A DNA stretch of 33,678 bases, taken from NCBI RefSeq assembly GCF_019219825.1, contig NZ_JAHUXH010000048.1:1-33678 (forward strand). The letters are read 5' to 3'. Source of the DNA: Streptomyces sp. TRM70350 (GTDB lineage: Bacteria > Actinomycetota > Actinomycetes > Streptomycetales > Streptomycetaceae). The notes under the pieces were generated by a model, which made no database searches, was not told where the DNA came from, and saw only the letters and a list, made by a program, of their open reading frames with translations. Shown piece by piece: positions 17,460-26,064 of the stretch. A program made the position numbers and the translations under genes. Each line of letters opens with the position of its first letter. The stretch's first letter is position 1.

Positions 17460-17482
17460 GCCTCCGCCTCGCGAGCGGAGGC
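17460..17482 (-). terminator. Hairpin 3' of the AlkD remnant
   Basis: Perfect 8-base stem (GCCTCCGC / GCGGAGGC) with a 7-base loop, 18 bases past the stop of the leftward DNA alkylation repair remnant. Probable terminator without a T-tract. Confidence 0.5.
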
Positions 17483-17499
17483 ACCACCGCCTGCGCCGC

Positions 17500-17972
17500 T
17501 CATCGTCCTGCCCCCTCGGCATGGTGGTCGAGAGCCTGGCCCGGACCGGCCGGGGCCGCTTTCGGTGGGACGCGAAGGGTGAAGTCTCCGGAGCCGTGAG
17601 GCCGCCCGTTGATCTGGAGCTGCACGACGTGGGTGCCGGAGTGGTATCGGCGTGTGCTGAGCACCCGGAGGGAGTGGCGGCGGACGCCCGACCAGCGCTC
17701 CCCCGGAGCGAGGTCGCGGGTGGTGAGTTTGAAGACCTTGGGGGTGAGGCCGCCGTTCGCCTTGCGGTGGTGGATGACGTAGTCGATGACGACGCGGACG
17801 CTGCTCCGGCCGGTGTTGGTGACCGCGTAGCCGAAGGTCAGGTGCTCACCGAGGTGCACTTCGGGGGTCCGGACGTCGGGGCCGGCGACCTGGACGGACA
17901 CGGCGGGGTCGTAGCCGAGCAGCGCCAGAGCGTCGCGGTGGCCGGCCTTGACGAGCGTGCGCAGGCCGGCGC
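17500..17972 (-). pseudogene. 3' remnant of a DNA alkylation repair (AlkD-type) gene
   Basis: About 155 residues matching the C-terminal part of actinobacterial DNA alkylation repair proteins: RTLVKAGHRDALALLGYDP, EVHLGEHLTFGYAVTNTG, VVIDYVIHHRKANGGLTPKV, FKLTTRDLAPGERW, RRHSLRVLSTRRYHSGTHVV. The N-terminal HEAT-like repeats, which hold the glycosylase function, are absent. Upstream of about 17972 the coding match stops and an aldo/keto reductase fragment begins on the other strand. The open frame that continues to 18279 is only the shadow of that fragment. No plausible start exists. Confidence 0.75.
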
Positions 17973-18216
17973 CGGCCTGACGATGATCCAGCTCGCCCTC
18001 GGCTTCGTGACCGCGCACCCCGGCGTGACCAGCGCGCTCGTCGGCCCGCGCACGCTGGACCACCTGCACGCGCGGCTCGCCGCCGCGGACATCACGCTCT
18101 CCGCCGACGTACTCGACGCGATCGACGCCATCGTCGCCCCGGGCACCGACCTCGCCGCACACGAGAAGAACGACACCCCGCCCGCGCTGCTCGACCCGTC
18201 GCAGCGGCGCCGCTGA
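17973..18216 (+). pseudogene. 3' remnant of an aldo/keto reductase gene
   Basis: About 80 residues corresponding to the end of an aldo/keto reductase: LTMIQLALGFVTAHPGVTSA, LVGPRTLDHLHARLAAADIT, LSADVLDAIDAIVAPGTDL and the closing PPALLDPSQRRR. The family normally has over 300 residues; the barrel with the Asp-Tyr-Lys-His catalytic set is missing. The fragment starts at the point where the AlkD remnant on the other strand stops, so one rearrangement removed the 5' parts of both genes. Confidence 0.78.
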
Positions 18217-18338
18217 TCGAATGCCGTCGGCATCCGAGTCATGGCGTGGTTGACCACACGAACCCACGGATCTCCCCACGTGTGGCGGGGATCACGTTGG
18301 GGGGAAAACCCGCGGGCCGCCTCGGGCGTCTAGCGGGT

Positions 18339-18899
18339 GTGAGATCAGCCAGGACAGCGCTGCACGAGCTGGACGAGGAGCGTCTCCTCCGGCTGGTGGC
18401 CCGAGGGGACCGCGCGGCGTTCGAGGAGTTGTACCGGCGTACGTCGCCGTGGATGGCGGTGCGGCTGCGCCGCCGCTGCGCGGACGAGCAGATCGTCGCC
18501 GAGGTCATGCAGGAGACGTATCTGGCGGTGTGGCGCGCGGCGGGCGCGTTCGCCGGGGCCGCGGCCGGGGGGACGGCCGTCGGCTGGCTGTGGACGATCG
18601 CGGCACGCCGCCTGGTCGACGCGTTCCGGCGCCGGGCCCACCACGCGGAGCCGCCGCCCGCGGCGGCCTTGCGGCCGGTGGTGCCCGCCGCCGAGGAGGA
18701 AGCGCTCGCGGCGACCGTCGGCGGTGACGTCGGCGACGCGCTGCGGCGCCTCGCGCCGGAGCTCAGGCAGGTACTGCAGGCCATGGTGCTCGACGGGCTG
18801 TCCGTCCGGGAGACCGCGGTCCTGCTCGGGCTGCCCGAGGGCACGGTCAAGACCCGTGCCCGCCGGGCCCGGATCGCGATGCGGGAGGCGCTGGCATGA
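18339..18899 (+). CDS. RNA polymerase sigma factor, ECF-like
   Basis: 186 residues from GTG 18339 (VRSARTALHELDEERLLRLV). Alternatives are GTG 18246 or 18282, none with a clear ribosome site. Region 2 covers about 15-90: ARGDRAAFEELYRRTSPWMA, then ADEQIVAEVMQETYLAVWRA. Region 4 covers about 125-183: LAPELRQVLQAMVLDGLSVR and ETAVLLGLPEGTVKTRARRA. It lacks regions 1 and 3, so it is a group 4 (ECF-type) factor. It overlaps the anti-sigma gene by ATGA and leads an operon with an ABC exporter. Control is presumably by release from the membrane anti-sigma factor encoded next. Confidence 0.9.
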   Translation: MRSARTALHELDEERLLRLVARGDRAAFEELYRRTSPWMAVRLRRRCADEQIVAEVMQETYLAVWRAAGAFAGAAAGGTAVGWLWTIAARRLVDAFRRRAHHAEPPPAAALRPVVPAAEEEALAATVGGDVGDALRRLAPELRQVLQAMVLDGLSVRETAVLLGLPEGTVKTRARRARIAMREALA

Positions 18900-19714
18900 G
18901 CGTGGAACACGCGTCGATGCGGATCATCGACGGTTACGCGCGCGGCGACACGGACCTCGCCGCCGACGAGGTGTGGGCCCTGGAGGCCCACCTGGAGGCG
19001 TGCGGGGTCTGCCGCGACCGGCTGTCGGCCGCCGTCGGGGCCGAGGCCCCCGCCGTGGCGACATTGGTCGACACCGTGTGGTCCGGCCTCGAACGCCAAC
19101 TGGCCGCCACCGTCACGATGCCGCGCCGACGGCGCTGGTCGTCGCGGCTGTCGGGGTGGATGACGCCGGTGATGGTGCCATGGCTGGCCATGGCCGTGAG
19201 CGTGACGCTGCTCGCACTGCTGCTGGACCTGCTCGGCCCCGGCTCCGGAGAGGTGTCGCTGGTGCTGCTGCTCGCCCCGGTCCTGCCCGTGCTCGGCGTC
19301 GCGGCATCGTGGTCGCGCGGACTTGATCCGGCGTACGAGCTGACGGCCTCCGTGCCGAGGGCCGGGCTTCATCTGGTGCTGCGGCGCACCACGTCCGTGC
19401 TTGCCGTGGTCGTCCCCGCGCTGCTGGTGGGCGGATGGGTGACGGGGGTGATGGTGGCTCAGTGGCTGCTGCCCTGCCTGGCCTTCACCTCCGCGACCTT
19501 GGCGCTCGGCGGTGTCGTCGGCGTGACCCGCGCCGCCGCCTCGCTGGTGGCCGTGTGGGCCGCCGCGGTCGTGGCACCGACCCTGGCCACGAGCCGTACG
19601 ACCTTCGCCCTGCAGACCCCCGGCCTGCCCGTGTGGGGACTGATCCTCGCGCTCGGCACCGGTGTCGTGATCGCTCGCAGGGGCGCGTACGCCGAGCTGG
19701 GAGCCCATCGTTGA
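18896..19714 (+). CDS. Membrane zinc-finger anti-sigma factor
   Basis: 272 residues. The N-terminal zinc-binding anti-sigma motif is present (EAHLEACGVC, the HxxxCxxC core, with an upstream His in EHASMRIIDGYA). After a basic linker (PRRRRWSSRL) come about six membrane helices: PWLAMAVSVTLLALLLDLL, VSLVLLLAPVLPVLGVAASW, TSVLAVVVPALLVGGWVTGV, then three more ending GLILALGTGVVIA. A cytoplasmic zinc finger with many membrane spans suggests that it holds the sigma factor at the membrane and senses an envelope signal. It starts within the sigma stop (ATGA). Confidence 0.88.
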   Translation: MSVEHASMRIIDGYARGDTDLAADEVWALEAHLEACGVCRDRLSAAVGAEAPAVATLVDTVWSGLERQLAATVTMPRRRRWSSRLSGWMTPVMVPWLAMAVSVTLLALLLDLLGPGSGEVSLVLLLAPVLPVLGVAASWSRGLDPAYELTASVPRAGLHLVLRRTTSVLAVVVPALLVGGWVTGVMVAQWLLPCLAFTSATLALGGVVGVTRAAASLVAVWAAAVVAPTLATSRTTFALQTPGLPVWGLILALGTGVVIARRGAYAELGAHR

Positions 19715-19734
19715 ACATCGGAAAGGACCATCCC

Positions 19735-20544
19735 ATGACGTCCGTGGTGAGCGCGGCCGACATCGCGCCGACGCCCTATGCCTGGGAGATCCGGGCCACC
19801 GGCCTGAAGGTCGCGGTCAGCAGAAACCGCATGGCCGTCGACGGGCTCGACCTGTCGCTGGGCACCGGCGTACACGGCCTGCTCGGCCCCAACGGAGCGG
19901 GCAAGACCACCCTCGTCCGGACACTGGCCACCGTGCTGCGCCCCACCGAGGGCACCCTGGAGCTGCTCGGCGAGTCCGCGGGCGGCCTGGGCGAGCACCG
20001 GGCGCTGCGCCGCCGGGTCGGCTATCTGCCGCAGGAGTTCGGCTACTACAGGCGCTTCACGGTGCGCGAGTTCGTCGAGTACATGGCGTGGCTGAAGGAG
20101 GTGCCCAAGGCGGACATCCCCGCGGCGGTCCAGCGCGCCGTGGAGCGGGTCGGCCTGGCTGACCGCGCCGACGAGCGGATGAAGGCCCTGTCGGGCGGCA
20201 TGGTGCGGCGGGTGGGCATCGCCCAGGCCATCGTCAACGACCCGTCGATCCTGCTGCTGGACGAGCCGACGGTCGGCCTTGACCCGGCGCAGCGGCTGCG
20301 GTTCCGCGAGCTGCTCCAGGAGTTGGGGACGGACACCTGCGTGGTGGTCTCGACGCATCTGGTGGAGGACGTGGCCGCCGCCTGCACCGACGTGGTGCTG
20401 CTCGCCGAGGGCCGGCTGGTCTTCCAGGGCACCCCGGAGGAGTTGGCCGCGGCGGGCGGTCCCGAACACGTGGGCGACAGCCCGCTGGAGCGCGGCTACT
20501 CGGCGCTGCTGCAGGGCCCCGAGCAGGGAAGGGGCACCTGGTGA
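19735..20544 (+). CDS. ABC transporter ATP-binding protein
   Basis: 269 residues from ATG 19735 (AAAGGA eight bases upstream). Walker A GPNGAGKTT (51-59), Q-loop Gln100 (YLPQEFGYY), signature LSGGM (152-156), Walker B LLLDEPT (173-179) and H-loop His208 are all intact. The type fits exporters of the CcmA/DrrA/NatA group. It lies 20 bases after the anti-sigma gene, the only gap in this operon, and its stop overlaps the next GTG (GTGA). Confidence 0.95.
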   Translation: MTSVVSAADIAPTPYAWEIRATGLKVAVSRNRMAVDGLDLSLGTGVHGLLGPNGAGKTTLVRTLATVLRPTEGTLELLGESAGGLGEHRALRRRVGYLPQEFGYYRRFTVREFVEYMAWLKEVPKADIPAAVQRAVERVGLADRADERMKALSGGMVRRVGIAQAIVNDPSILLLDEPTVGLDPAQRLRFRELLQELGTDTCVVVSTHLVEDVAAACTDVVLLAEGRLVFQGTPEELAAAGGPEHVGDSPLERGYSALLQGPEQGRGTW

Positions 20545-21935
20545 ACGTCCGTGTCCTGCGTATCGAGCTGAGGCGCTCCGTCGCGCCGTGGGTCGGCGCC
20601 GTGGTCCTGACGACGGCGCTGGCGTTCCTGTACCTGATTCCCGGGTCGTGGTGGACGGGCACCACGGCGTGGACGGCCCAGTGGACGTCCATGGCCCTGT
20701 GGACCCGCGCCCTGCTGTTCTACCTGTGGCCGCTCGCCGTGGGGCTCGGGGCGCTGCAGGGCCTGCGCGACCACCGTTCGAAGATGTACGAGCTGCTGAC
20801 GAGCACGCCGCGGCCCGCCCGGCACCGCGCGGCCACGTTGGCGGGCGCGACGGCGATCACGCTGGCCTCGGCCTATGCGCTCCTCGTCCTCGTGGGCGCG
20901 GTCCAGGTGGTCGCCAACACCGCGTACACGCACCTCGGGTGGCTGCCCATCTCGCTGGTAGGGGCACTCTCTCTCGTCGCGGGGGCCGTGCTGGGCATGG
21001 GGGCCGGGCGGGCCCTGCCGTCCGTGCTCACCCCGCCCGCGCTGGCCATGGGCGCCTTCGTGTTCACGGCCCTCATGCAGATGTCGTGGGGCCGGACGGA
21101 GACGACCACGGCGACGGGGCTCCCGGGCACGGAGCCGAACCGGGTCTCCCTGCTGTCACCGGCGGTGCAGGAGGTGCGCGACGTACTCGTCACGCTCTCC
21201 GCCTCCGTGCACGTCGGGCAGACGGTCTGGCTGCTCACCATGGCCGCGACCGGCTTCGCGCTGCTGGTCGCCGCGACCCCCCGCGCCCGGCTGCTGGCCC
21301 TGACGCCCGTCCTGGCGGGCGCGGTGATCGCTCTGCTCGTCCTTCCCGCCGATCCGCGACGGATGTACGTCGTCGACGAGGCCGCCGCGGAGCTGGTGTG
21401 CGACGGTCCGGTGTGCGTCACGAAGACGCAGCAGGCGCGACTCGCCGACCTCGCGGGTCCCGGTAAGGAGGCGCTGCGCCTGCTGCATGGCGCCCTGGGC
21501 AGCCAGGCGCCGGTCTCGGTCCGGGAGAACGCCACCGTACTGCCGGAAGGCTCCACGCCGCAGTGGTCCCGCAAGACCGTGCTGTTCGACTTCGACGACG
21601 ACCTCATCGCCGCCGCGAAGGGCGAGGAGCTGACCCGGGCCCTGATCGCCAAGGGCATGGTGCCGGGGTGCACCCCCGTCGGCTGGAGCGGTTCGGGGGA
21701 CGGCGTCGCGCAGACCGTCGCGGTGGGCTGGGTCCTCGGGGACCTCAGGTCGCTGCCCGGCACGCAGTCAGCGATTCCGGGCCGCGAGGTCGACGCCGAC
21801 GCCCGCCCGCTGTGGAAGGAACTCAAGGCGCTGCCGCGGGCCGAACAGCTCTCGCGGATCAACGCGATGCGCGCCGCCGCGCTCTCCTGCAAGGGCGACG
21901 TGTACGACGCGCTGAACGGCGACGCGTCCCGGTGA
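20541..21935 (+). CDS. ABC transporter membrane component with large C-terminal soluble domain
   Basis: 464 residues from GTG 20541 (GTGA overlap with the ATPase). About seven hydrophobic segments lie in residues 15-280, among them VGAVVLTTALAFLYLIPG, LFYLWPLAVGLGALQGL and LLALTPVLAGAVIALLVLPA. The last 185 residues are soluble and carry four cysteines (CDGPVC, GC, SC) plus a segment EGSTPQWSRKTVLFDFDDDL. If the seventh helix places it outside, this domain would be extracytoplasmic and could form disulfides. That layout is unusual for a plain ABC-2 permease and suggests a substrate- or signal-binding part. Function is inferred from the operon. Confidence 0.78.
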   Translation: MNVRVLRIELRRSVAPWVGAVVLTTALAFLYLIPGSWWTGTTAWTAQWTSMALWTRALLFYLWPLAVGLGALQGLRDHRSKMYELLTSTPRPARHRAATLAGATAITLASAYALLVLVGAVQVVANTAYTHLGWLPISLVGALSLVAGAVLGMGAGRALPSVLTPPALAMGAFVFTALMQMSWGRTETTTATGLPGTEPNRVSLLSPAVQEVRDVLVTLSASVHVGQTVWLLTMAATGFALLVAATPRARLLALTPVLAGAVIALLVLPADPRRMYVVDEAAAELVCDGPVCVTKTQQARLADLAGPGKEALRLLHGALGSQAPVSVRENATVLPEGSTPQWSRKTVLFDFDDDLIAAAKGEELTRALIAKGMVPGCTPVGWSGSGDGVAQTVAVGWVLGDLRSLPGTQSAIPGREVDADARPLWKELKALPRAEQLSRINAMRAAALSCKGDVYDALNGDASR

Positions 21936-22507
21936 GATGGCTGACGCTGTACGCGCGCTCGCGTCAGGTACCCGCGTCACTCGCCGCGGTGGTGATCAGC
22001 GCGGTGGCGGGGTGGGCACTCGCCCGGGACGGGGACGCGGGGCCCGGTGACCCGCGGCTGCCCGCGCTCGTCCTCGCTGCGGGGGCGATGGCAGCCTCGG
22101 TCGGGCTCGGCGGGCAGGACCTCGCGCTGGACCGGACGGCCGCGATCAGCTGGGTGCCGCGCAGAGCGGCGCACGTGCTGCTCGCGGGCGCGGTCGTCGG
22201 CACGGTGCTGCTGACCGTGCAGACACTGGGCGAGGACATGGCCACCACCGCGTTCGTCGTCCGGGACGGCGCGGGCCTGATGGGACTGGTCGCCCTGGGC
22301 GCGGCGCTCTCGGGCGGCCGGTACGCATGGACGCTGCCGTTCGCCTGGCTCTCGTTCTCGTTCTTCGCCCCGCCCCCGACGAGTGCGCCGATGCAGGTGG
22401 CGACCTGGATGCTGCTGCCACCCGGCACGGCAGCGGGCACCTGGACGGCCCTGGTCCTCACGGTCGCCGGCACCGCGGCCTACGCGGTCGCGGGACCGAG
22501 GCGGTAA
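21932..22507 (+). CDS. Small membrane protein, probable second ABC permease subunit
   Basis: 191 residues starting at GTG 21932 inside the preceding stop (GTGA). Five or six hydrophobic helices: SLAAVVISAVAGWALA, LVLAAGAMAASVGLGG, AHVLLAGAVVGTVLLTVQTL, GLMGLVALGAALSGG, FAWLSFSFFAPPP and ALVLTVAGTAAYAVA. No family name was recognised. Tight coupling to the ATPase and the larger membrane protein suggests it completes the transporter. Confidence 0.72.
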   Translation: MRWLTLYARSRQVPASLAAVVISAVAGWALARDGDAGPGDPRLPALVLAAGAMAASVGLGGQDLALDRTAAISWVPRRAAHVLLAGAVVGTVLLTVQTLGEDMATTAFVVRDGAGLMGLVALGAALSGGRYAWTLPFAWLSFSFFAPPPTSAPMQVATWMLLPPGTAAGTWTALVLTVAGTAAYAVAGPRR

Positions 22508-22561
22508 CGTACCGGGCCACCGGACCGGGACACGCCGACCCTGCCCACACCGGGTTCAAGG

Positions 22562-22590
22562 TGGTGGCCATCCCCCTTCCCTGGCCACCA
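22562..22590. terminator. Terminator at the end of the sigma-ABC operon
   Basis: Perfect 9-base stem (TGGTGGCCA / TGGCCACCA) with an 11-base pyrimidine-rich loop, 54 bases after the last stop and 70 bases from the stop of the convergent oxidoreductase gene. Likely bidirectional. Confidence 0.65.
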
Positions 22591-22659
22591 TGACCCGGCC
22601 GGCTGACGTGCCGACACCCGATCTCCGGGAGGAGCACCGGACGTTCCAGAAGGCTCAGC

Positions 22660-23313
22660 TCAAGCGCGGACGTTCGCCCGGACCGCCTCTTCGATGGGTG
22701 TCGACCCCGTGTTGAGTTCGAGGATCTGTCGGCCGATCCGGGGCTCGTGGAGCAGTTCGGCGAGGGTGGCGGCGACGTCGTCGCGAGTGATCTGGCCGTG
22801 GAACTCCGCCGGACCGAGAGACACGGTGCCGATCCCCGGACCGTCGAGAAGGAGTGATGGACGGAGGATCAGCCAATTCAGATCGCTGCGGCTGAGTGCG
22901 ACGTCCGCGCCCTTCTTCACGGCGAAGTAGTACTCGACGTCGTCTCCGAGGTCGCGTTCCCGCCATGATTCCGGAAGCACCGAGACCAGCACAAAGCGCT
23001 CCACTCCGGCGAGGCGTGCCGCCTCGATCGCTTTGACGACCCCCTCTCCGTCGATGGCTGTCGTGACCTCCCTGCTGCCGCCGTTCGATCCGGCACTGAA
23101 GACGATCACGTCGACGTCACCGAATGCCGCCGCGAGTTGTTCCACCGTCATGCCGGAGAGATCGCCGACTCGTGCGTTCACGCCTCGCGTTGCGAGTTCG
23201 GCCTGCTGGTCGTCTCGGCGCACCAGCCCGTGGACGGCGTCTCCTCGGGAGCGCAGTTTCCGCGCAAGCAGACCACCGATACCGCCGGTGATGCCGATGA
23301 TGAAGACATCCAC
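22660..23313 (-). CDS. NAD(P)-binding protein, atypical SDR/NmrA-like
   Basis: 217 residues from GTG 23313 (GGAG eight bases upstream). N-terminal Rossmann signature VFIIGITGGIGGLLARKL, then GLVRRDDQQAEL and ARVGDLSGMTVEQL. The DVIVFSAGSNGG strand, AARLAGVERFVLVSVLPESW, a YYFAVKKGAD segment (YxxxK-like) and LNWLILRPSLLLDGPG follow the atypical SDR (SDR_a5/NmrA-like) order. The substrate is unknown, and members may sense NAD(P)H redox state rather than catalyse. It is convergent with the sigma-ABC operon. Confidence 0.88.
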   Translation of the reverse strand: MDVFIIGITGGIGGLLARKLRSRGDAVHGLVRRDDQQAELATRGVNARVGDLSGMTVEQLAAAFGDVDVIVFSAGSNGGSREVTTAIDGEGVVKAIEAARLAGVERFVLVSVLPESWRERDLGDDVEYYFAVKKGADVALSRSDLNWLILRPSLLLDGPGIGTVSLGPAEFHGQITRDDVAATLAELLHEPRIGRQILELNTGSTPIEEAVRANVRA

Positions 23314-23427
23314 CTTGATGCTCCGTTCTCTCCGGGCAACTCTTCGGCTCCGTCGCAAGACCGACGCCTGAGCGATCAACGCCCCGAGTCCGCTCGGGTG
23401 TTCCAGGCCCGCAGAGGGCAAGGGCAC

Positions 23428-23732
23428 TCAGCTGCCGAGCGACAGGGCCGCCCTCGCGTCGTGGCTGCCGCCCAGCGCGCCGAGCACGGTGCGGACGAGC
23501 AGGTTGACCTTTGCCTCGGTCTCGTCTCCGGTACCGGCGGAGAGCAGGGCCGGGGAGTCGGCGGGCAGGTCGTGGACCTCGTGCAGAAGGGTCAGGTAGA
23601 CCCGGCGGCCCCAGGCCGGGTCCACCGCGGTGACGGCGCCGGCGTCCGCAGGCGGGCGAACACCAGGTCCAGGCCCTCACCTGCGAGAACGCGCCCTGTC
23701 GGCCAGTGGGTCAGCACAGGATCAGCACGGTC
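23428..23732 (-). pseudogene. Frameshifted remnant of unknown gene
   Basis: Two minus-strand frames that look coding are joined by a shift near 23650. Upstream: ADPVLTHWPTGRVLAGEGLD followed by LVFARLR. Downstream: AGAVTAVDPAWGRRVYLTLL, HEVHDLPADSPALL and EAKVNLLVRTVLGAL, ending at 23428. The product family was not recognised; the helical, charged end would fit several regulator or immunity types. No ribosome site was seen for the MDPAWG start at 23625, although a 65-residue protein from there is possible. Confidence 0.45.
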
Positions 23733-23865
23733 CGAACGAAGCTCCTCCGTGGGCCGGCTCGCCATGTCTGGGCGGTGGTGTGGTTCCACCACAGGGACAG
23801 AGCAGGGAGCCGTCGTCCTCGCTACGCGTTCTCGCGGGCGGCGAAGACCGGCTCCCCGAGACTGG

Positions 23866-26064
23866 TCAGGCCGTTCGGTCCTGCGACGACGGTGCCGTGA
23901 GCCTCTCATCCGCCATGCCGAGCCGCGCCTGCTCCTCTTCGACGATCCGGCGCGCCAGCTCGGTGTCCGACACGTCGACCGCGTCCGGAGAGGCTTCGGC
24001 CACGGCGCTGCGACGGGCGTAGGCGTCGAACAGGCGAGCCTTGGCCTCCAGCATCTTCACCATGCGTTCGTCTACGCCTCCGGTGGCGAGGAGACGGTAC
24101 ACGCGAACCGGCCTGACCTGGCCCATACGGTGAACCCTGGCCACCGCCTGATGTTCGATGGTCGGCTTGATCTGGGGTTCGCAGATGACGACGACGGAGG
24201 CTGCCTGCATGTTGAGGCCGATGCCCGCTGCCTGGATCTGGGCCAGGAGCACCGCGGGGCCCGAGACGTCGGCGAAGTCGTCCACCATCTGCTGCCGCCG
24301 CCCGGCCGGGACTCCTCCGGTGAGCGGACCGAGCACCGCGGTGCCGTCGATGGTTCCGGCCACGAGTGCTTCCCTCACCGCGCCCAGTACGTCCTTGAAA
24401 TGGGAGAAGACCACCGTCTTCTGCCCGTTCTCGCCGGCCTCCTGAACGATCTCTCGGAGCCGGTCCAGCTTGGCCGACTTCTCAGGGCGCATGTACGCGG
24501 CCCTGCGCATCGCCATGAAGTTGCCTGCGCGTACGGCTTCTCGGTACGCCTCCTCGTCCGACGCACTCAACTCCTCCCATTCGTCGGTCTGCTGGAGACT
24601 CGGGAGTTCCGTCAGTACGTCCTCCTGGTTGCGCCTCAGGTAGACCGGGGCCACGGCCTTGCGGAAGGCGACCGATCCAGCCAACGCGTCGCTCTCTCCG
24701 AGGGAGTCCGCGACATCGCCATCAAGCATCCGGACCAAGTTGCGGAACTCGACGACCCTGTTCTCCATCGGGGTTCCGGTCATGAAAAGGGTGCGCCCGC
24801 AACGTTCCGCCCACGAGGCGACCGCCTGGGACCGCTTGGCGTTCGGGTTCTTCACGGAGTGCGCTTCGTCGACCACGAGCAATCCGACCTCCCCGCCGCC
24901 CGGCGCGGGGAAGCCGCGCAGCGCATCGAACGTGGTCACCGCGACCCCGCCTCGCCCCTTCCAGTCGGCGAACGCGTAGTGCCGGTCAGGGCCGTGGAGC
25001 ACCATGACACGCAGGGCACTACGAGCCTCGATCTCCCGCGTCCAATTCACGAGGACGCTGGCCGGGCAGACGACCATGAAGTGACTCTGTCCTTCGGCGG
25101 CCAGGTGTGCCAGCACGGCGATCGCCTGGATGGTCTTCCCGAGGCCCATCTCGTCGCCGAGTATCACCCTGCGCTGCGCAAGTGCGAACCGCGCGCCGAA
25201 CGCCTGGTAACCGCGCAGGGAGACGCGCCGGTGCGCGTCGTCGAGGTGTTGGGTCCGTACCCGCTCGGCGATCTCATCCGGCAGGAAGCCCTCGGCGGCG
25301 GCCGCCTCGGGCAGCCGCCCGGATATCTCGGCCAGCAGGCTGTAGTACTCGGCAGAACGGACTTCGAAGTCCACCCACGCCGCAAGGTCGGACGAAGATC
25401 CGCGGAGCAGGTCCACCGATGCCTGGGCAAGCAGCTCGCGCAGGCCCGCCTGCTCCGCCTCGTCCACCAGCGACCGGACCTCAGTGATCGCCGCCAAGGC
25501 GCGAGCCTTCTTGTCCCGGCCCGCCAGAAGCATCCGGAACCGCCCGGCGGCGGGCCTGGCATCGGCGAGCAGCGGACCGAGTCGCTTCGACAGGACGGCG
25601 GCCTTGTCGACCGCACGACGAGCGTCCGGACCCGCCTCCACCAGTACGTGCAAGGCTGTGACGAGCGCGGTGGTGCTCGGTTCCGGCCGGTCGACATCGA
25701 TATGGACGGCCACGGTCTCGTGCACAGCCTCGGAGAGCCGACGGGCAGCGGCGAGCATCTGGTCGATGGTGCGCTGCCCCACACCGGGAATCTGCCGCAA
25801 TCGGTAAGGGCCCGCTTCGAGCACACTGCCCACGGTGCGCAGCCCGTTCTTCTCGACGCTCCCCAACCGCAGCCGCCCTTCGGTGACGTCCTGCAGCCGG
25901 GCGACAGGGATGGCGTCAAGCTCCCGCTTCACCGCCGCGTCGTGGATCGGCTCCAGTGCCGCCCTGACCGCCTCGACCGCCCTGCCGTGGTCATCGACCA
26001 GTGCCTGCACCGCTTCGTACAGTCGCGCTCCCCGTGCGACCGTGTCCCTCTCGCCCCGCCCCAC
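23866..26064 (-). CDS. SNF2-type DNA/RNA helicase with HhH motif
   Basis: 732 residues from GTG 26064, with GAGGGG about eight bases upstream; the frame is open further upstream but loses coding character. The N-terminal helical region contains a helix-hairpin-helix-like LRQIPGVGQRTIDQM (about 89-103). SNF2 core: Walker A GDEMGLGKTIQ (303-313), DEAH (399-402, VVDEAHSVKNP), MTGTPMENR, and in lobe two VVFSHFKDVL and QAVARVHRMGQVRPVRVYRL. It is a double-stranded DNA translocase of the Swi2/Snf2 superfamily acting in the nucleoid, usually in repair or remodelling. No nuclease or methylase neighbour is present, so a defence role is not supported here. Confidence 0.93.
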   Translation of the reverse strand: MGRGERDTVARGARLYEAVQALVDDHGRAVEAVRAALEPIHDAAVKRELDAIPVARLQDVTEGRLRLGSVEKNGLRTVGSVLEAGPYRLRQIPGVGQRTIDQMLAAARRLSEAVHETVAVHIDVDRPEPSTTALVTALHVLVEAGPDARRAVDKAAVLSKRLGPLLADARPAAGRFRMLLAGRDKKARALAAITEVRSLVDEAEQAGLRELLAQASVDLLRGSSSDLAAWVDFEVRSAEYYSLLAEISGRLPEAAAAEGFLPDEIAERVRTQHLDDAHRRVSLRGYQAFGARFALAQRRVILGDEMGLGKTIQAIAVLAHLAAEGQSHFMVVCPASVLVNWTREIEARSALRVMVLHGPDRHYAFADWKGRGGVAVTTFDALRGFPAPGGGEVGLLVVDEAHSVKNPNAKRSQAVASWAERCGRTLFMTGTPMENRVVEFRNLVRMLDGDVADSLGESDALAGSVAFRKAVAPVYLRRNQEDVLTELPSLQQTDEWEELSASDEEAYREAVRAGNFMAMRRAAYMRPEKSAKLDRLREIVQEAGENGQKTVVFSHFKDVLGAVREALVAGTIDGTAVLGPLTGGVPAGRRQQMVDDFADVSGPAVLLAQIQAAGIGLNMQAASVVVICEPQIKPTIEHQAVARVHRMGQVRPVRVYRLLATGGVDERMVKMLEAKARLFDAYARRSAVAEASPDAVDVSDTELARRIVEEEQARLGMADERLTAPSSQDRTA

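Noticed and set aside
22540..22570. GGTTCAAG resembling a tRNA T-loop
   Set aside because: No acceptor, D or anticodon stems around it; it is part of the region leading into the operon terminator.
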